Assembly: GCA_020445665.1 (NCBI GenBank)
Contig: JAGRGD010000032.1
Location: 1-33,870 of the forward strand
Source of the DNA: Rhodocyclaceae bacterium
GTDB taxonomy: Bacteria > Pseudomonadota > Gammaproteobacteria > Burkholderiales > Rhodocyclaceae
DNA: 33,870 bases
Reading direction: 5' to 3'
Part shown: positions 32,516 through 33,870 of the stretch, one piece after another
Numbering within the stretch: position 1 is the stretch's first letter
Layout of the letters: the number at the start of each line of letters is the position of its first letter
Translations under genes and position numbers: made by a program
The notes under the pieces: model-generated
The model's input: the letters and a program-made list of their open reading frames with translations, nothing else
Told to the model about the DNA's origin: nothing
Database searches by the model: none

Positions 32516-32979
32516 TCGTAGGCCACCAGCCTGATCGAGACCGGCGGCGCATCGTCGCCGGTCATTTCCCTGCAGGTGCGAACCGCGACGGTGCAGGCCG
32601 CCTCGGGCGGATAGCCGTAGACCCCGCAACTGATGGCTGGAAACGCAATCGTGCGAATGTCGTGTGCCTGCGCAAGCGCGATGGTGTTGCGGTAGCAGGC
32701 CGCGAGTTGCGCCGCTTCGCCTCGCGAACCGCCGTGCCACACCGGCCCGACGGTATGGATGATCCACCTTGCGGGGAGGTCGAAGCCGGGTGTCATGCGC
32801 GCTTCGCCGGTCGGGCAGCCGCCGATGCCCCGACAGTGTTCGAGCAGCCCCGGTCCCGCCGCGCGGTGAATGGCGCCGTCGACGCCACCGCCGCCGAGCA
32901 GTGACGGGTTGGCCGCATTGACGATGGCGTCGCATGCAAGCTTCGTAATATCGCCTTGCCAGACTTCAATTATGTTCAT
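32467..32979 (-). CDS. Macro-domain protein (ADP-ribose/O-acetyl-ADP-ribose hydrolase type)
   Basis: This 170-residue protein is a single macro domain of the YmdB/MacroD class: [26 protein letters not shown] (the ADP-ribose loop with the catalytic Asn and Asp), [10 protein letters not shown], and [11 protein letters not shown] at the distal ribose. It should hydrolyse O-acetyl-ADP-ribose or remove ADP-ribose from acidic residues, in the cytoplasm. Full length and ATG start. No sirtuin or ADP-ribosyltransferase is adjacent, so it is probably a general enzyme. It is divergent from the parA-like gene. Confidence 0.95.
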   Translation of the reverse strand: MNIIEVWQGDITKLACDAIVNAANPSLLGGGGVDGAIHRAAGPGLLEHCRGIGGCPTGEARMTPGFDLPARWIIHTVGPVWHGGSRGEAAQLAACYRNTIALAQAHDIRTIAFPAISCGVYGYPPEAACTVAVRTCREMTGDDAPPVSIRLVAYDQHMAAVLATVLARED

Positions 32980-33041
32980 GGGCGGACTGTCCTGTGACGC
33001 GCTGGGAGCGGGTTGATCGATCGGTATCCTTGGGCTACGGT

Positions 33042-33057
33042 ATTACGATATTACGAA
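33042..33057 (+). promoter_or_regulatory. Direct repeat before the parA-like gene
   Basis: Two adjacent copies of the octamer TATTACGA (33042-33049, 33050-33057) end 15 bp before the ATG at 33073. They stand out from the GC-rich surroundings and could be a binding site for autoregulation, as many ParA loci have, or part of the promoter. Confidence 0.35.
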
Positions 33058-33072
33058 CTGGCAGGGGGCTGG

Positions 33073-33732
33073 ATGGCGGGTCGGATTGTGGCGGTTGTAT
33101 CCCAGAAGGGCGGGGCCGGCAAGACGACGGTCGTCATGCAGATGGCGGGTGGGCTGGCCGAGCAGGGTCGGTCATTCTCGATTGCCGATCTCGATCCGCA
33201 GGAGAGCGCCCTGCGCTGGTCCGAACTGGCCGCCGCAGCCGGCACCGGCATCCCGGTTGCCGAAGGTGTCGATGGCAAGGACGCCGGCGATCGGCTGAGG
33301 GCGATGGCCGGGGGCCGCGGTCTCGTCCTGGCCGACTGTCCGCCCTCGATCGAACATCCGAACACCCTCGCTGCGCTCGAGGTAGCCGATCTGGTCCTGG
33401 TGCCGGTGGTGCCGAGCCCGACCGACCTGTGGTCGACCCGCGCGGTCGAGAAACTGATCCTCCAGGTGCAGGCGAGGCGCAAGTCGCTCAAGGCCTTCCT
33501 GCTCCCGAATCGTGTGCTGCGCACCCGTCTGGCTGGCGAGATCGTGGATTTTCTCCACGAGTTCTCCCTGCCGGTGGCCGGCGCCGCGCTGGCCCAGCGC
33601 AACGCGTTCGCCGAGAGCGCGCTCGTGGGCGGCTCGGTGTTCCAGCTGGGTCGGGCAGCCGACAGCGCCCAGGAGGAAGTCCGTGGCCTGGTGAAGGCCT
33701 TGTTGAAGGAGCTGGAGACCAAAAAGAAATGA
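33073..33732 (+). CDS. ParA/MinD-type ATPase
   Basis: This 219-residue protein has the deviant Walker A of the ParA family (KGGAGKTT, signature Lys12 and Lys17), the Asp-rich DLDPQESA switch I region, DCPPS switch II and the TDLWSTR block. It lacks the N-terminal DNA-binding domain of plasmid type Ia ParA and is of the small type that positions cargo on the nucleoid, such as chemoreceptor arrays, carboxysomes or storage granules. AGGGGG lies about 5 bp before the ATG; a TTG at 33013 is less likely. The next gene overlaps its stop by 4 bp and is a probable partner. No parB or parS was seen. Confidence 0.88.
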   Translation: MAGRIVAVVSQKGGAGKTTVVMQMAGGLAEQGRSFSIADLDPQESALRWSELAAAAGTGIPVAEGVDGKDAGDRLRAMAGGRGLVLADCPPSIEHPNTLAALEVADLVLVPVVPSPTDLWSTRAVEKLILQVQARRKSLKAFLLPNRVLRTRLAGEIVDFLHEFSLPVAGAALAQRNAFAESALVGGSVFQLGRAADSAQEEVRGLVKALLKELETKKK

Positions 33733-33870
33733 ATGCCACCACCACCAAGACCCGCAGCGCCCTGCGCGCCAGCCTGAAGGCCGAAGACGCCTCCATCGAG
33801 AAACGCCTGCCGGCGGGGGCCGCCGAAGGGGCGGGCCCCGCCGCCAAGCCCGCCGCCAAGCCCGCCGCCA
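33729..33870 (+). CDS. Partial gene: Ala/Lys/Pro-rich protein, partner of the ParA-like ATPase
   Basis: The frame starts at ATG 33729, overlapping the ParA stop (ATGA), and runs off the right edge after 47 codons. It begins MNATTTKTRSALRASLKAED, a basic then acidic helix, and turns into repeats of PAAKPAAK, a histone H1-like low-complexity DNA-binding tail. Such basic starts on ParA neighbours can stimulate the ATPase, and Lys/Ala/Pro tails are found in granule-associated and nucleoid proteins such as PhaM or phasin types. The identity is unproven because the rest is missing. Confidence 0.6.
   Translation, partial: MNATTTKTRSALRASLKAEDASIEKRLPAGAAEGAGPAAKPAAKPAA

Overview
The window is a GC-rich proteobacterial chromosome segment with densely packed genes on both strands. 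The mix of families (RlmJ, Dtd, DUF1415, DUF1615, DUF3301, AcpH, single-chain pyruvate carboxylase, FabI, REC-DUF3369-GGDEF-EAL) fits a betaproteobacterium. A Rhodocyclales/Zoogloeaceae-like host (Thauera, Azoarcus) is my best guess, but it is inferred from gene content and base composition, not from a marker gene. No rRNA, tRNA or CRISPR array was recognised.

Layout. 1-945: a REP/RAYT module, with a 49-bp tandem REP array, a tyrosine (HUH) transposase gene and a head-to-head REP doublet on each side. 998-4444 (-): pyruvate carboxylase. 4870-6475 (+): an HpcH/HpaI aldolase and an alpha/beta hydrolase behind an AT-rich palindrome. 6685-7583 (+): a J-domain protein and a small orphan. 7600-8860 (-): a lower-GC island that reads as an integron cassette remnant without an integrase. 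It holds one clear attC site, one probable and one doubtful attC, and two small membrane-protein cassettes, one of them DUF805. 9104-10390 (+): DJ-1/PfpI, VOC and helix-hairpin-helix proteins. 10412-12341 (-): a dtd / NlpC-P60 lipoprotein / membrane-anchored EEP-nuclease operon. 12393-17183: SIMPL protein, EamA permease, gamma-carbonic anhydrase, D-2-hydroxyacid FAD dehydrogenase and RlmJ.

17200-20358 (-): fabI, a protein-kinase-like protein, a caspase-like lipoprotein and DUF1415, all on one strand. 20541-22986 (+): a HAD protein, then an overlapping operon of DUF3301, bicupin, AcpH and a small protein. 23009-25555 (-): DUF1615 lipoprotein, a divergent FolE and exported MsrA. 25875-26840 (+): a stand-alone Lon-type AAA+ ATPase behind a convincing sigma-54 promoter, convergent with an unknown 309-residue protein. 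28189-30489 (+): a REC-DUF3369-degenerate GGDEF-EAL phosphodiesterase behind a candidate sigma-28 promoter. 30557-33870: an O-acetylhomoserine sulfhydrylase, a cysteine-rich orphan overlapping a macro-domain gene, and a ParA-type ATPase whose downstream partner runs off the window.

Most of the window is ordinary housekeeping and accessory metabolism. The parts that merit a second look are the REP/RAYT module, the cassette remnant, the kinase-like/caspase-like pair, the two alternative-sigma promoters and the ParA locus.
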